A DNA stretch of 64,000 nt from Amycolatopsis nigrescens CSC17Ta-90 (GCF_000384315.1 NZ_ARVW01000001.1:2241746-2305745); one strand, 5' to 3'; positions 51,746 through 60,985 are shown, numbered from the stretch's first letter. Notes: generated by a model not told the origin, from the letters alone. Numbers and translations are program-made.

Positions 51746-53128
51746 TCATGCTCCGGGTTCCCCGACGCTCACCCCGCCGAGCGCGGTCAGCTGCGGCCCG
51801 AGTTTCTCCGCGTCGCCAACGACCACCCCGGTGAAGTTCTTCGGTGCGAAGAACTCCAGCGCCGCCGCCGCGACCTCCTCGGCGGTCACCGCGGCCAGCC
51901 TTGCCGGATGCTCGGCCAGCCACTCGATGCCCAGCCCGGACGAGCTCAGCGCGGTCAGCTGACCGGACAGCCCGGCCAGCGACGAGGTCGAGGTGACCAG
52001 CGAGCCGATCGCGTACTGCCGCACCGACTCCAGCTCTTCGCCGGTCGGCGGGACCAGGCCGAGCCTGCCCAGTTCGTACCGGGTCTCCAGTACCGCGGCC
52101 GCGCTCACGTCGTTCGCGGTGTCCGCGTCCACGTTCACCACGGCGGTCTGCCCGGTGAACTCGAACCCGGAGTGCGCGCTGTAGGTGTAACCCTTGTCCT
52201 CGCGGATGTTCTCCACCAGCCGGGACGAGAAGTACCCGCCGTAGGCCAGGTTCGCCAGCTGCACCGCGGCGTAGCGCGGGTCGGTGCGCGGCACGGTCTG
52301 CGCGGACAGCCGGATCTGCGACTGCACGCCACCGGCCCTCGGCACCAGCAGCAGGTCCCCGCCGGTGAGCACCGGCAGCTCCGGCAGCGCGGTGGCCGAA
52401 CGATCGGAAACCCAGCCCTGCAACGCCTTCTCCACGTCGGCGACCACGCCGTCGGGATCCACATCGCCGACCACCACGAGCACCGAGCCGCGCGGCAGCA
52501 GGGACGCGGCATGCAGCTGCCGCACGTGTTCCGGGGTCACCTCGGCCACGTCGTCCGCCTGCGGCACCTCGTGGGTCACCGGGTGGTCGCCGTAGCGGTG
52601 GCGCTGCAACGCCTCCCGCGCGATCGTGCGCGGCTGGGTCCTGGCCACGGCCAGCCGCTCCACCAGCCGCTCGGCCTCCCTGGCCACCTCGGTGTCCAAA
52701 TAGGACGCCGACGTGAGCGAGTCGGCGAGCACGTCCAGCAGGGTGGGCAGGCCGCTGGACAGCGAGCTGCCGTGCACCGCCAGCCGTTCCGGGTCCACCA
52801 CCGTGCCGAGGTCGCCGCCGATCAGCGCCAGCTCGGTGTCGATCTCGATCCGGTCGCGCCGCGAAGTGCCGCTGAGCAGCGTCTCCGCCAGCACCTCGGC
52901 GGTGGCCGAGTGCAGCGCGGAGGTCCCGGCGAACGGGACCCACAGCCGCAGCTCGGCCAGCGGCACGTTCGCCTTGCGCACGGCCAGCACCCGCAGCCCG
53001 TTCGCCAGCACGGTGTCCACATGCGACAGATCGGCGGCGGAACGCTGCTCGCCGAGTGGCGGCACCGCGCGCGGCCCCTGTTCGGTACGGCCGATCTGCT
53101 CCGCGCTGCGGTGCGTTGCCGAACTCAC
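51746..53128 (-). CDS. M16-family peptidase-like protein, non-catalytic subunit
   Basis: 460 residues. The M16 fold is evident (NGLRVLAVRKANVPLAELRLWVPFAGTSAL, FSSRLVENIREDKGYTYSAHSGF). The zinc motif H-x-x-E-H is missing, and the equivalent place reads SATAEVLAETLL. The R/Y pair near the C-terminus that binds substrate is kept, as in the regulatory partner of heterodimeric M16B peptidases. Its GTG overlaps the stop of the catalytic-subunit gene (TAGTG), so the two should be made in equal amounts. It is followed by nudC. Confidence 0.9.
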   Translation of the reverse strand: MSSATHRSAEQIGRTEQGPRAVPPLGEQRSAADLSHVDTVLANGLRVLAVRKANVPLAELRLWVPFAGTSALHSATAEVLAETLLSGTSRRDRIEIDTELALIGGDLGTVVDPERLAVHGSSLSSGLPTLLDVLADSLTSASYLDTEVAREAERLVERLAVARTQPRTIAREALQRHRYGDHPVTHEVPQADDVAEVTPEHVRQLHAASLLPRGSVLVVVGDVDPDGVVADVEKALQGWVSDRSATALPELPVLTGGDLLLVPRAGGVQSQIRLSAQTVPRTDPRYAAVQLANLAYGGYFSSRLVENIREDKGYTYSAHSGFEFTGQTAVVNVDADTANDVSAAAVLETRYELGRLGLVPPTGEELESVRQYAIGSLVTSTSSLAGLSGQLTALSSSGLGIEWLAEHPARLAAVTAEEVAAAALEFFAPKNFTGVVVGDAEKLGPQLTALGGVSVGEPGA

Positions 53129-54411
53129 TACTTACCTCCCTGTTCGGGCGAAACCACCAGTACCGCGCGCGAATCCGGTCGGAGCGCCTTCGCCGCGGCG
53201 GCGACGTCCTCCGGGGTGAGCGCGGCCATCCGGTCGGCAAGGCCGTAGATCAGTGCCGGATCGCCGTAGAGCAGCTCGAACGAGCCGAGCGCGAGCGTCC
53301 TGGAGATCAACCTGTCGTGCTCGGAGTGCAGGCTCGCGCTCCAGCGCGCGGTGACCTTGCGCAGCTCCTGCTCGTCCGGCGGGGTCGAAGCCACCTTGTC
53401 CAGCTCCTCGTCCAGCGCGCCGAGCACCCGCTCCACGCTGACGTCCGGGGCGTGCACGGCGGTGATCGAGAAGGTGTCCGGGTCGCGGGCCTCGAACGGG
53501 CCGAACAGCCCCGCCGACGCGCCGATGTCGGTGACCAGCGGCTCCCGGTGCACCAGCCGCTGCTGCAGCCGGGAACCGTCGCCGTCGGAGAGCACCCCGG
53601 CCAGCACCAGGTTCGCCAGGTAGCCGTCCAGCTCGTTGATCGGGTCCGGCAGCCGGTAGCCCACGGCCACCGCGGGCAGCGGCGCGTGCGGGTCGGTGTG
53701 CGCGCCGCGCAGCTCGCCGGCTGGCGGCGGCTCGCCGAAGGTGCGGCGAGGCGGCGCCGGCCGGACCGGCACGTCGCCGAAGTGCTTTTCGATCAGCTCG
53801 CGGGCCCGGTCGAGGGTGAAGTCACCGGCCACCGTGAGCACCGCGTTGGCCGGCGCGTAGAAGGTGTCGAAGAAGGCCGCGCAGTCGTCCAGCGACGCCT
53901 GCTCCAGGTCGGTGAAGTCGCCGTACCCGTTGTGCGCGTTGGGGAAGGTCGAGTAGAGCACCGGCGGCAGCAGGATCCACGGGAACCCGCCGTATGGCCG
54001 GTTCAGCACGTTCAGCCGGATCTCTTCCTTGACCACGTCGATCTGGTTGGCCAGGTTCTCGGCGGTCAGCTTGGGCGCCCGCATCCGGTCCGCCTCGAGG
54101 AACAGCGCCCGCTCCAGCGCGGCGGCCGGCAGCACCTCGTAGTAGTCCGTGTAGTCCGGATGCGTCGACCCGTTGAAGGTGCCGCCGCTGGACTGCACGT
54201 ACCGGAAGTGCGCCAGCTTCTCCAGGCTCTCGCTGCCCTGGAACATCAGGTGCTCGAAGAGATGCGCGAAGCCGGTGCGCCCTTCGGGCTCGGACCGGAA
54301 GCCCACGTCGTAGTGCACGGAGACGCCGACCACCGGAGCGGTCGCGTCGGGCGCGAGCACCACGCGCAGGCCGTTGTCGAGGGTGTATCGGTGTAACTCC
54401 GGGACCGCCAT
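53128..54411 (-). CDS. M16-family zinc metallopeptidase, catalytic subunit
   Basis: 427 residues from the ATG at 54411. The inverted zinc motif HLFEH (His50, Glu53, His54) lies in TGFAHLFEHLMFQGS, with the downstream Glu in DVVKEEIRLN. No signal peptide is seen, so it should be cytosolic. With the next gene it forms a two-subunit M16B peptidase that degrades peptides or processes precursors. A GTG nine bases upstream is a possible alternative start. Confidence 0.93.
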   Translation of the reverse strand: MAVPELHRYTLDNGLRVVLAPDATAPVVGVSVHYDVGFRSEPEGRTGFAHLFEHLMFQGSESLEKLAHFRYVQSSGGTFNGSTHPDYTDYYEVLPAAALERALFLEADRMRAPKLTAENLANQIDVVKEEIRLNVLNRPYGGFPWILLPPVLYSTFPNAHNGYGDFTDLEQASLDDCAAFFDTFYAPANAVLTVAGDFTLDRARELIEKHFGDVPVRPAPPRRTFGEPPPAGELRGAHTDPHAPLPAVAVGYRLPDPINELDGYLANLVLAGVLSDGDGSRLQQRLVHREPLVTDIGASAGLFGPFEARDPDTFSITAVHAPDVSVERVLGALDEELDKVASTPPDEQELRKVTARWSASLHSEHDRLISRTLALGSFELLYGDPALIYGLADRMAALTPEDVAAAAKALRPDSRAVLVVSPEQGGK

Positions 54412-54605
54412 GCAGCCCACCCTACGGGTGAACAGCGCGGGCGGGAGAGCGGACTACCCGGCTTGCCCACTCGGCGCGCCCCGGCCGAAGGCCTCGCTAA
54501 CGGGGAGGCGGGTCGCCCGGCTACAAACAGGGCCCCGACCAGCCAACTCGCGACCCGTCTACCCGTTCGCGATCGCGCGCTCGAACAGACACGGGGAACG
54601 CGTAA

Positions 54606-56093
54606 CTACTGGCGACGGCCCTGTCCGCTGCCCGCGAACGCGCCGACCAGTGCGTCCACGAAGGCGCCGGCGTCCGCCCCGGCGATCCAGTACCGCTCCC
54701 GCGAAGGCAGCTCGGGCGTCTCGCCGAGAGCCACCGCATAAGGCAGTGCGCGGTCGGAATCCACGTCCAGCCGCAGCCGGCCGAGCAGGTCGGCGAGCGC
54801 GTCACCCCGCGGGGTTCTGACCGGCAGCAGCAGCCCGCCGAGCGCCAGCACCGCACCCGACGCGGCGAGCGCGAGACCGGCCTGCGCGTAACCGGCGGTC
54901 AGCGCGAGCAGCACGGTGAGGAACACGCCGTAACAGCCGATCCGGACTCCGGCGCGGAACAGCCGGCCGGTCCGCGTGCCCGGCGGCCGGGTGAACCAGC
55001 GGCGGCGCACCAGCTCGGCGTACAGCTCGTCACGCATCGGGCCGAGTGCCACCTCGGCGCGTGACAACGGCACCGAGGTCGAGTCCGCGAACAGGGCGTC
55101 GAAGACCAGCCGTTCGTAACCGGTGAGCTGCTCGTCCGGCTCGTTGCGCCGCTCCAGCAGCCAGTCCGGTTCGTCGCGCACCCACAGGTAGTTGCGCACG
55201 GCCAGGTCGAGCACCGTGGCAGGCAGCTCGGCCGGGCCCAGCTCCCCGTGCAGCAAGGTGCCCACCTGCCCCGGCAGCACCCCGTCCGGCGAAGAGAACC
55301 GGCCGTCCCCAGCGCCCAGCTCCACCGGCCCCGGCGGCGTCCGGACGCGGCGGCGTGCCCGCAGCACCATGCCGAGCACGGCGGCGCACACCACGGCGAA
55401 CCCGGCCCAGGCCAAGGCCACCGGCGTGGTCAGCACGAAGGCCCCGGCCAGCGTGGCGGCGGGCACCACGTGCGCGTTCGCCGGCACCGTGCCCGGCGGC
55501 AGCACGACCGTGGCGTCCATCCGCGTGCCGGGCGCCAGGTTCTGCTGGCTGAACCTGGTCAGCCCGGCATGGTCGATCTGCGCCGCCAGGCACGGCCAGG
55601 TCCCGTCCAGCGAGCAGCGCACCGACTTCGGGATTTTCGGGGCGGCGAAAGAGGCGCGGAGCAGTTTCAGCGGACCGTCCCAGCCGCCAGCCAGCGGCCA
55701 GGACACTTCCAGCGAGTCACCGGCCGCCCCGACCGCGCCGTCGACCGTGTAGCGGACCACCGAGGTGCCACCGCCCAGCCGCACGGTGAACTCGTCTTCG
55801 GTGACTTCGGCGTCGCTGTCGCCCCGGCCTTCGATCGCCACGTCACGCACGGCCAGCACCCGGTCGCGGTCGTTCCCCGCCGGCACGCGCAACGGCACCC
55901 GCCTGGTCAGGTGCGCGTCCGCGGGCACCGAGATCGCCTCGGTCACCGAGAGCGCCCCGTCCCGCTGCACCTTCAGCTCGATCTCCGCGCTCTGCGGCAG
56001 GGTCGGCAGCGGCGGCCCGTCCTGCGCCCCCGCCGGCGCGATCCCCAGCACCACCCCGACGACCAGAAGGGCAAAAAGCCGGCTTTTTGCCAT
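54606..56093 (-). CDS. DUF2207 membrane protein (copy 1 of a tandem pair)
   Basis: 495 residues: signal peptide (MAKSRLFALLVVGVVLGIAP), an extracytoplasmic beta-rich domain of about 200 residues (DGALSVTEAISVP...RRVPLRVP), a membrane helix at about 215-240, a cytoplasmic region (GVLPGQVGTLLHGELGPAELPATVLDLAVRNYLWV), two more helices and a C-terminal domain. DUF2207 is an envelope family of unknown role. The ATG directly follows the TAA of the upstream paralogue, with no ribosome site. The first ten codons are a family D palindromic half-element, so the repeat gave rise to the signal peptide start. It is a paralogue of the upstream gene. Confidence 0.85.
   Translation of the reverse strand: MAKSRLFALLVVGVVLGIAPAGAQDGPPLPTLPQSAEIELKVQRDGALSVTEAISVPADAHLTRRVPLRVPAGNDRDRVLAVRDVAIEGRGDSDAEVTEDEFTVRLGGGTSVVRYTVDGAVGAAGDSLEVSWPLAGGWDGPLKLLRASFAAPKIPKSVRCSLDGTWPCLAAQIDHAGLTRFSQQNLAPGTRMDATVVLPPGTVPANAHVVPAATLAGAFVLTTPVALAWAGFAVVCAAVLGMVLRARRRVRTPPGPVELGAGDGRFSSPDGVLPGQVGTLLHGELGPAELPATVLDLAVRNYLWVRDEPDWLLERRNEPDEQLTGYERLVFDALFADSTSVPLSRAEVALGPMRDELYAELVRRRWFTRPPGTRTGRLFRAGVRIGCYGVFLTVLLALTAGYAQAGLALAASGAVLALGGLLLPVRTPRGDALADLLGRLRLDVDSDRALPYAVALGETPELPSRERYWIAGADAGAFVDALVGAFAGSGQGRRQ
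56066..56091. repeat. Palindrome family D, half copy 3, inside the DUF2207 start
   Basis: On the minus strand it matches the half copy at 42118 except that one T is A. That change removes the TAG stop and makes bases 56070-56091 a 22-bp perfect palindrome. It begins directly after the DUF2207 ATG and encodes AKSRLFALL. Confidence 0.8.
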
Positions 56094-57746
56094 TTAGGCG
56101 GGGACGGGGGACGGGGAAGAAGGGGTGGTGAGGGCAGCGTTCAGGGCGGTGAGGAAGGACGGGAAGTGGGTGGCGAAGCGGGTCAGGTCGCAGTCGCCTT
56201 CCAGGCCGCCGAACCAGTACAGCCCGGCCGAACCGTCCGCGGCCGGATCCAGCCGGGCGAACTCGGCCAGCCAGCGCTCGGTCACGCCGAGCACCACCGC
56301 ATACGGCAGCGAGCGGGAGAACACCAGCTCCCGATCGGCGGGCGGCACGTCGTCCGCCCGCACGGTGCCAAGATAACCGAGCAGCCCGCGGACCTGGCCC
56401 GCCAGCAACCGGCCACGCGCGGTGCGGGTGGGCAGCAGCCGAGAGGCCGCGGCGAGCACCAGCCCGGCCACCACCAGTCCGACGCCGAGCAGCGCGTGCC
56501 CGACGGAGAGCGCGAGCACCACGGTGACCAGCACGCCGGCCCCGGCCAGCACCGCACCGGCCAGGGTGAGCGGGTTGCGCGCGGTGCCGGGATGCCGGGA
56601 GAACCAGCGCTGCCGCACCACATCCGCGTACATCGCGGCACGCACCGGCGCCAGGTCGACCTTGCCCAGCTGGGACAGCAGCACGGTCTGACCGCCGCCG
56701 GGCAGCAGCGCGTCGACGACCGCGCGCTCGAACTCGTGCAGCCGCTCGTCCGGGGCGTTGCGCCGGGACAGCTGCCAGTCGGTACCGCCGTCCGCGGCGG
56801 TGAGCTCGGCGATCCACAGGTAGTTGCGCACCGCGAGATCGACCACGGTGGCGCTGATGTCCACGGTGTCCACCGTCTCGTCGATCACGGTGCCGACCTG
56901 GCCTGGCAGCACCCCGTCCGGGGAGGCGAAGAAGACCCGGTCGCCGTCGCGCAGCAGCATCGCGTCGGCGCCCGCCTGCCCGGCCCCGGCCGTCCGCGCG
57001 CCGGCGTCGCGGCGGCGCAGCCACCACAGGAAGCCGAGCCCGGCGAGCAACAATGCCAGCAGCACACCGAGTCCGATCGCGTCCGCGGTACCGAACGCGA
57101 ACGCGCCCGCCGCGGCCACCGCCTCGAACCTGGCGTTCGGCGGCACCGTGCCGGCGGGCAGGCCGACCGCGAGGTCCACCCGCTCCCCGGCCGCCAGGCC
57201 GTCCTGATCGACCTGGATGACCCCGCTGTGCGCGGTCGCCGCGAGGGTGCACCGCCGGTCCGAGCCGAGCGGCCCGGCGAAGCAGTCGATCGCCGAAACG
57301 CGCTGCACGGGAGCAACGAAGGAGGCGCCGATCCGGCCGAGCCCGGTCTCCCAGCCGCTCGCCAGCTGCCAGCGAACCTGTTGCTGGTCTTGAAGATCCG
57401 CGACCGCGCCGGTCACCCGGTAGCTCACGGTGGCCTCGCCGCGCAGCTTCAGCACGAACTGGTCGCCGGTGACTTCGGCGGTACCCTCGCCCTGCACCAC
57501 CGGGTCGGCGACGGTGTAACGGCGGTCACGTGCACCGTCCGCCGGCACCCGCAGCGGAACCCGCCGGACCAGCTCCTGCCCGGCCGGCGCCCGCACCGTC
57601 TCGGTGACCGCGAGATCGCCGTCACGCAGCAGTTTCAGGGTGACGTCCACGGCCGGCGCGGTCGTGGCCTGCTGGGCGGAGGCGGGAGCGGCCATGAGGG
57701 CGGCCGTGACAGCCATGACGGCCCCCATCTTCATGAACACGGACAC
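56094..57746 (-). CDS. DUF2207 membrane protein (copy 2 of a tandem pair)
   Basis: 550 residues from a GTG at 57746; the ATG at 57734 begins a cleaner signal peptide (MKMGAVMAVTAALMAAPASA). Layout is as for the downstream paralogue: beta-rich exported domain (DGDLAVTETVRAPAGQELVRRVPLRVP), membrane helices near 240 and 385-430, and the shared motif SPDGVLPGQVGTVIDETVDTVDISATVVDLAVRNYLWI. The pair clearly arose by duplication and has diverged strongly. Stop and next start are back to back (TAAATG), so the two are made together. Confidence 0.87.
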   Translation of the reverse strand: MSVFMKMGAVMAVTAALMAAPASAQQATTAPAVDVTLKLLRDGDLAVTETVRAPAGQELVRRVPLRVPADGARDRRYTVADPVVQGEGTAEVTGDQFVLKLRGEATVSYRVTGAVADLQDQQQVRWQLASGWETGLGRIGASFVAPVQRVSAIDCFAGPLGSDRRCTLAATAHSGVIQVDQDGLAAGERVDLAVGLPAGTVPPNARFEAVAAAGAFAFGTADAIGLGVLLALLLAGLGFLWWLRRRDAGARTAGAGQAGADAMLLRDGDRVFFASPDGVLPGQVGTVIDETVDTVDISATVVDLAVRNYLWIAELTAADGGTDWQLSRRNAPDERLHEFERAVVDALLPGGGQTVLLSQLGKVDLAPVRAAMYADVVRQRWFSRHPGTARNPLTLAGAVLAGAGVLVTVVLALSVGHALLGVGLVVAGLVLAAASRLLPTRTARGRLLAGQVRGLLGYLGTVRADDVPPADRELVFSRSLPYAVVLGVTERWLAEFARLDPAADGSAGLYWFGGLEGDCDLTRFATHFPSFLTALNAALTTPSSPSPVPA

Positions 57747-57865
57747 AGACCATAGCCCTCGCGCCTATGCTGCAAGCGCGATCGTGCGGATTCACCCGCA
57801 TGTGCGGCCAATGTGGTATTCACACTTGGCCAGCACGCACGAATGTTTGAGGGAGATCCCGACGG

Positions 57866-59116
57866 ATGACGCAGCCTCCGCAGCGGCCATGGCAGCCGCC
57901 CCAGGGGCCACCGCCGGGTGCGCGCCCGGTGCCGGGGCAGCTGCCGCCGCAGCCACCGCCGATGGCGCGGCCGGTCACTCCCCAGCCCGGCCAGCCGCCG
58001 CTGCAGGTGCCGCACGGGCAGTACGGCGGTAATCAGCCCGGTAACCAACCCGGTAACCAACCACTGCCCGGCGGTCCGCTGCCGCCGCCGCAGCCGAACG
58101 GCCAGTGGGGCTACCAGTACCCGATGGGCTACCCGCCGAAGAAGCCCAACACCGGCCCGATCGTGGCGATCTGCCTCGGCGGCGTGCTGGTGCTGGTGCT
58201 CGGCATCGTGCTGATCGTCGGGGTCAGCGGTTCGGACCGCAACCGGGTCGCGGACGCGGGCTACGGCTCCGCCCCCACCGCCACCACCAGCTCCTCGCCG
58301 AGCTCCTCCCGCGCCTCGTCGAGCAGCTCCTCGTCCAGGTCCAGCAGCTCCAGTTCCAGTTCGTCGAGCAGCTCGTCCTCCACGTCACGCGGCCCGCAGC
58401 CGGTCGACGCGCTCGAAGACCACCCGCTGCTGACCAGTGCCAACGCGGGGCTGCAGAACGCGCCGTGCAACCTGCCCGGCTGGCCGAGCGACCCGTCGGC
58501 GTCGGAGGCGTTCTTCACCGCGGCCGCCGGCTGCCTCAACAAGGCCTGGGGCACGCTGCTGAACAGCATGAACCTGCCGTTCCACGCGCCGACCCTGCAC
58601 TTCCCCACCGGCGGCTCGATGGACACCGACTGCGGCACCTTCCAGATCGGCGTCGCAACCGCCGCGTACTACTGCCAGGACAACCTCTACGTGCCGTTCA
58701 AGGGCTTGCAGACCAACATGTACGGCAACAAGCCCGGCGTCTACCTGGCGTTGTTCGCGCACGAGTACGGCCATCACGTGCAGGAGCTGACCGGGCTGAT
58801 GGACGCGGCGTGGGCGAAGATCTACGACTACGGCCAGAACAGCGCGTCCGGGCTGGAAATGGCGCGGCGCAAGGAACTCCAGGCGCAGTGCTTCTCCGGG
58901 ATCTACCTCGGCTCCACCGCCAACCAGGGCGGCAGCGTGAGCCAGGGCGTGTTCGACACCGCGTGGAACGACCAGGAGACCAGGGGCGACAACACCTCCG
59001 GCGGCCGTGACCACGGCACCAACGCGCACTACGCGTCCTGGTGGCGCAGCGGCGCGAAGAGCAACCGGACCGCGCAGTGCAACACCTTCGCGGCCGGCAG
59101 CGGGGAAGTCAGCTAG
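57866..59116 (+). CDS. YpfJ-family neutral zinc metallopeptidase with membrane anchor
   Basis: 416 residues. The cytoplasmic N-terminus (1-95) is very rich in Pro, Gly and Gln with a 12-bp tandem repeat. A membrane helix (about 96-118) and a long poly-Ser linker follow. The extracytoplasmic peptidase domain (from about 190) has the zinc motif HEYGHH (His299, Glu300, His303) and the family ending RRKELQAQCFSG...FDTAWNDQETRGDNTSGGRDHGTNAHYASWW. The family (PF04228) is little studied. The 3' end overlaps the RDD gene by eight bases. Confidence 0.9.
   Translation: MTQPPQRPWQPPQGPPPGARPVPGQLPPQPPPMARPVTPQPGQPPLQVPHGQYGGNQPGNQPGNQPLPGGPLPPPQPNGQWGYQYPMGYPPKKPNTGPIVAICLGGVLVLVLGIVLIVGVSGSDRNRVADAGYGSAPTATTSSSPSSSRASSSSSSSRSSSSSSSSSSSSSSTSRGPQPVDALEDHPLLTSANAGLQNAPCNLPGWPSDPSASEAFFTAAAGCLNKAWGTLLNSMNLPFHAPTLHFPTGGSMDTDCGTFQIGVATAAYYCQDNLYVPFKGLQTNMYGNKPGVYLALFAHEYGHHVQELTGLMDAAWAKIYDYGQNSASGLEMARRKELQAQCFSGIYLGSTANQGGSVSQGVFDTAWNDQETRGDNTSGGRDHGTNAHYASWWRSGAKSNRTAQCNTFAAGSGEVS
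58028..58063 (+). repeat. 12-bp tandem repeat (GGTAAYCARCCC) in the peptidase gene
   Basis: Three units at 58028, 58040 and 58052, encoding Gly-Asn-Gln-Pro repeats in the cytoplasmic tail of the metallopeptidase. Confidence 0.85.
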
Positions 59117-59942
59117 GCGGGGTGAACGGGTTGACCGGTTCGTCCCGGCGCTCGGGCTCCGGCTGCGGGTACACCGGCTGCTGGTAGCCGCTGAGCCTGG
59201 CCTGCTCGCGGTTGCGGCGTTCGGCGAGCACGGTGGTCAGGTAGAGCCAGCCCGGCGCCCCCGGCGGCACCGGCACCCCGATCCGCGCGGCGACGTCCTG
59301 CGCGAGCTGGTGCCCGAGCGCGTCCCTGGCCTCCGGGCGGAGCTGGCCGAGGCGGCCGAGGTACTGCCTGCCCGCCATCGCCAGGTCCTCGGGCAGTCCG
59401 GAAAGGTCCAGCTGGGCGGCCCAGCCGGCCAGCTCCGGCGGCATCATGATCGGCGCCGCGTCCTCGGCCGGCACCCGGTCGCGGATCACCACCGTGCCGG
59501 CCAGATGATCGCCGACCCGCTTCGACCTGCCCGAAGCCAGCGACACGACCACCCCCACCGCGCTCCACGCCAGTACCGGGCCGAAGTCCACGATCACCCC
59601 GGCCAGCCCGCGGGAAAGGGCGTGCCGGAACCGGATCGGGCCGCCGTCGTCGCGCACCACCCGCAGGCCGAGCGCCATCTTGCCGAGCGTGCGGCCGCCG
59701 CTGAGCGCCTCGAACAGCACCGGGTAGCCGACCCGGACCAGCACGAACAGGGTCAGCGTCAGCGCCAGGAACAGCGCCTCGTCGGACACGCCGAACAGCA
59801 GCGCCAGGAAGAACAGGCCGAACACGGCCAGCTGCACCAGCACGTCGAGCGCTAAGGCGACCCCGCGGCTGGCCAGCGCGGCGACCCGGAGGTCGAGCAC
59901 GACGGCGTCCCCGGTGACCAGCTCGGTTTCTCGCTGCACCAC
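59109..59942 (-). CDS. RDD-family membrane protein
   Basis: 277 residues from the GTG at 59942 (a GTG at 59939 and an ATG at 59966 are alternatives, none with a clear ribosome site). The RDD domain occupies about 1-150: ALASRGVALALDVLVQLAVFGLFFLALLF, GRTLGKMALGLRVVRDDGGPIRFRHALSRGL, and SGRSKRVGDHLAGTVVIRD. The C-terminal 130 residues are soluble and Pro-rich at the end. It is divergent from the SpoIIM-like gene, as in mycobacteria, and probably acts with the SpoIIM/DUF58/MoxR genes in envelope function. Confidence 0.88.
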   Translation of the reverse strand: MVQRETELVTGDAVVLDLRVAALASRGVALALDVLVQLAVFGLFFLALLFGVSDEALFLALTLTLFVLVRVGYPVLFEALSGGRTLGKMALGLRVVRDDGGPIRFRHALSRGLAGVIVDFGPVLAWSAVGVVVSLASGRSKRVGDHLAGTVVIRDRVPAEDAAPIMMPPELAGWAAQLDLSGLPEDLAMAGRQYLGRLGQLRPEARDALGHQLAQDVAARIGVPVPPGAPGWLYLTTVLAERRNREQARLSGYQQPVYPQPEPERRDEPVNPFTPPS

Positions 59943-59977
59943 GCCAAGAGTAGCGGCGGCCGGCATAGGGTTGGGGG

Positions 59978-60985
59978 GTGGACTTGGACGTGTTCGTGGC
60001 GGGTCATCGCGCGGAATGGGATCGGCTCGGCGAACTGACCGCGCGAAGCCGGTCGCTGCGCGGCGCCGAAGCCGACGAGCTGGTCACCCTGTACCAGCGC
60101 GCCGCGACCCACCTGTCGATCGCCCGGTCGTCTGCACCCGATCCTGCGCTGCTGGCCAGGCTGTCCGCGCTGGTGGCCGGCGCGCGATCCGCGGTCACCG
60201 GCACGCACAGCCCGGCCTGGCGCGAGGCCGGGTTGTTCTTCTCCCGCCGCTTCCCGGCGGCGGTGTACCGGACTTGGCGCTGGTGGGTGCCGTCGGCGGT
60301 GGTCACGCTGCTGGTGAGCGGGCTGCTGTCGGCGTGGATCGCCGGGGACCCCTCGGTGCAGGCGAGCATCGCCGCGCCGGAGCAGATCCGCGCGATGACC
60401 GAACCCGGCGGCGGCTACGAGGCGTACTACTCGAGCAACCCGGCGGGTTCGTTCGCCGCGCAGGTGTGGACCAACAACGCCTGGGTCGCGGCGACCTGCC
60501 TGTTCCTCGGCGTGCTGTGCTGCCTGCCGGTGGTGTGGGCGCTCTGGCAGAACGCGCTCAACCTGGCGGTCGGCATCGGCCTGATGACCTCGGCCGGCCG
60601 CGGCGAGCTGTTCTTCGGCCTGCTGGTGCCGCACGGCCTGCTGGAACTGACCGCGGTGTTCGTCGCCGCGGGCGCCGGGCTCCGGCTTGGCTGGACGGTG
60701 ATCAGCCCCGGCCGCCGTTCCCGCGCCACCGCGCTGGCGCAGGAGGGCCGGTCGGTGGTCGCGCTCGCGCTGGGCCTTGCCTGCGTGCTGCTGGTGTCCG
60801 GGGTGATCGAGGCGTTCGTGACCCCGTCCGGCCTGCCCACCTGGGCCCGGATCGGTATCGGCGTGCTGGCCGAGGCCGCCTTCCTCGCGTATGTGTTCGT
60901 GCTCGGCCGCCGAGCCGCCCTCCGGGGCGAGACCGGCGACCTGGACGACCGCCTCTCCGGCGACCTCCGCCCCGAAGCCGGCTGA
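59978..60985 (+). CDS. SpoIIM-family membrane protein
   Basis: 335 residues. The N-terminus (1-85) is helical and soluble (VAGHRAEWDRLGELTARSRSLRGAEADELVTLYQRAATHLSIAR). About five membrane helices follow, with FAAQVWTNNAWVAATCLFLGVL, MTSAGRGELFFGLLVPHGLLELTAVFVAAGAGLRLGW and a last helix near 295-315, typical of the stage II sporulation protein M family in non-sporulating actinobacteria. It is normally next to the DUF58 and MoxR genes; here a cassette of three genes separates them. Confidence 0.9.
   Translation: MDLDVFVAGHRAEWDRLGELTARSRSLRGAEADELVTLYQRAATHLSIARSSAPDPALLARLSALVAGARSAVTGTHSPAWREAGLFFSRRFPAAVYRTWRWWVPSAVVTLLVSGLLSAWIAGDPSVQASIAAPEQIRAMTEPGGGYEAYYSSNPAGSFAAQVWTNNAWVAATCLFLGVLCCLPVVWALWQNALNLAVGIGLMTSAGRGELFFGLLVPHGLLELTAVFVAAGAGLRLGWTVISPGRRSRATALAQEGRSVVALALGLACVLLVSGVIEAFVTPSGLPTWARIGIGVLAEAAFLAYVFVLGRRAALRGETGDLDDRLSGDLRPEAG

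Noticed and set aside
58270..58385. Serine-codon-rich stretch as a DNA satellite repeat
   Set aside because: It uses mixed Ser codons (AGC, TCC, TCG) and reads as a protein linker rather than a DNA tandem repeat.
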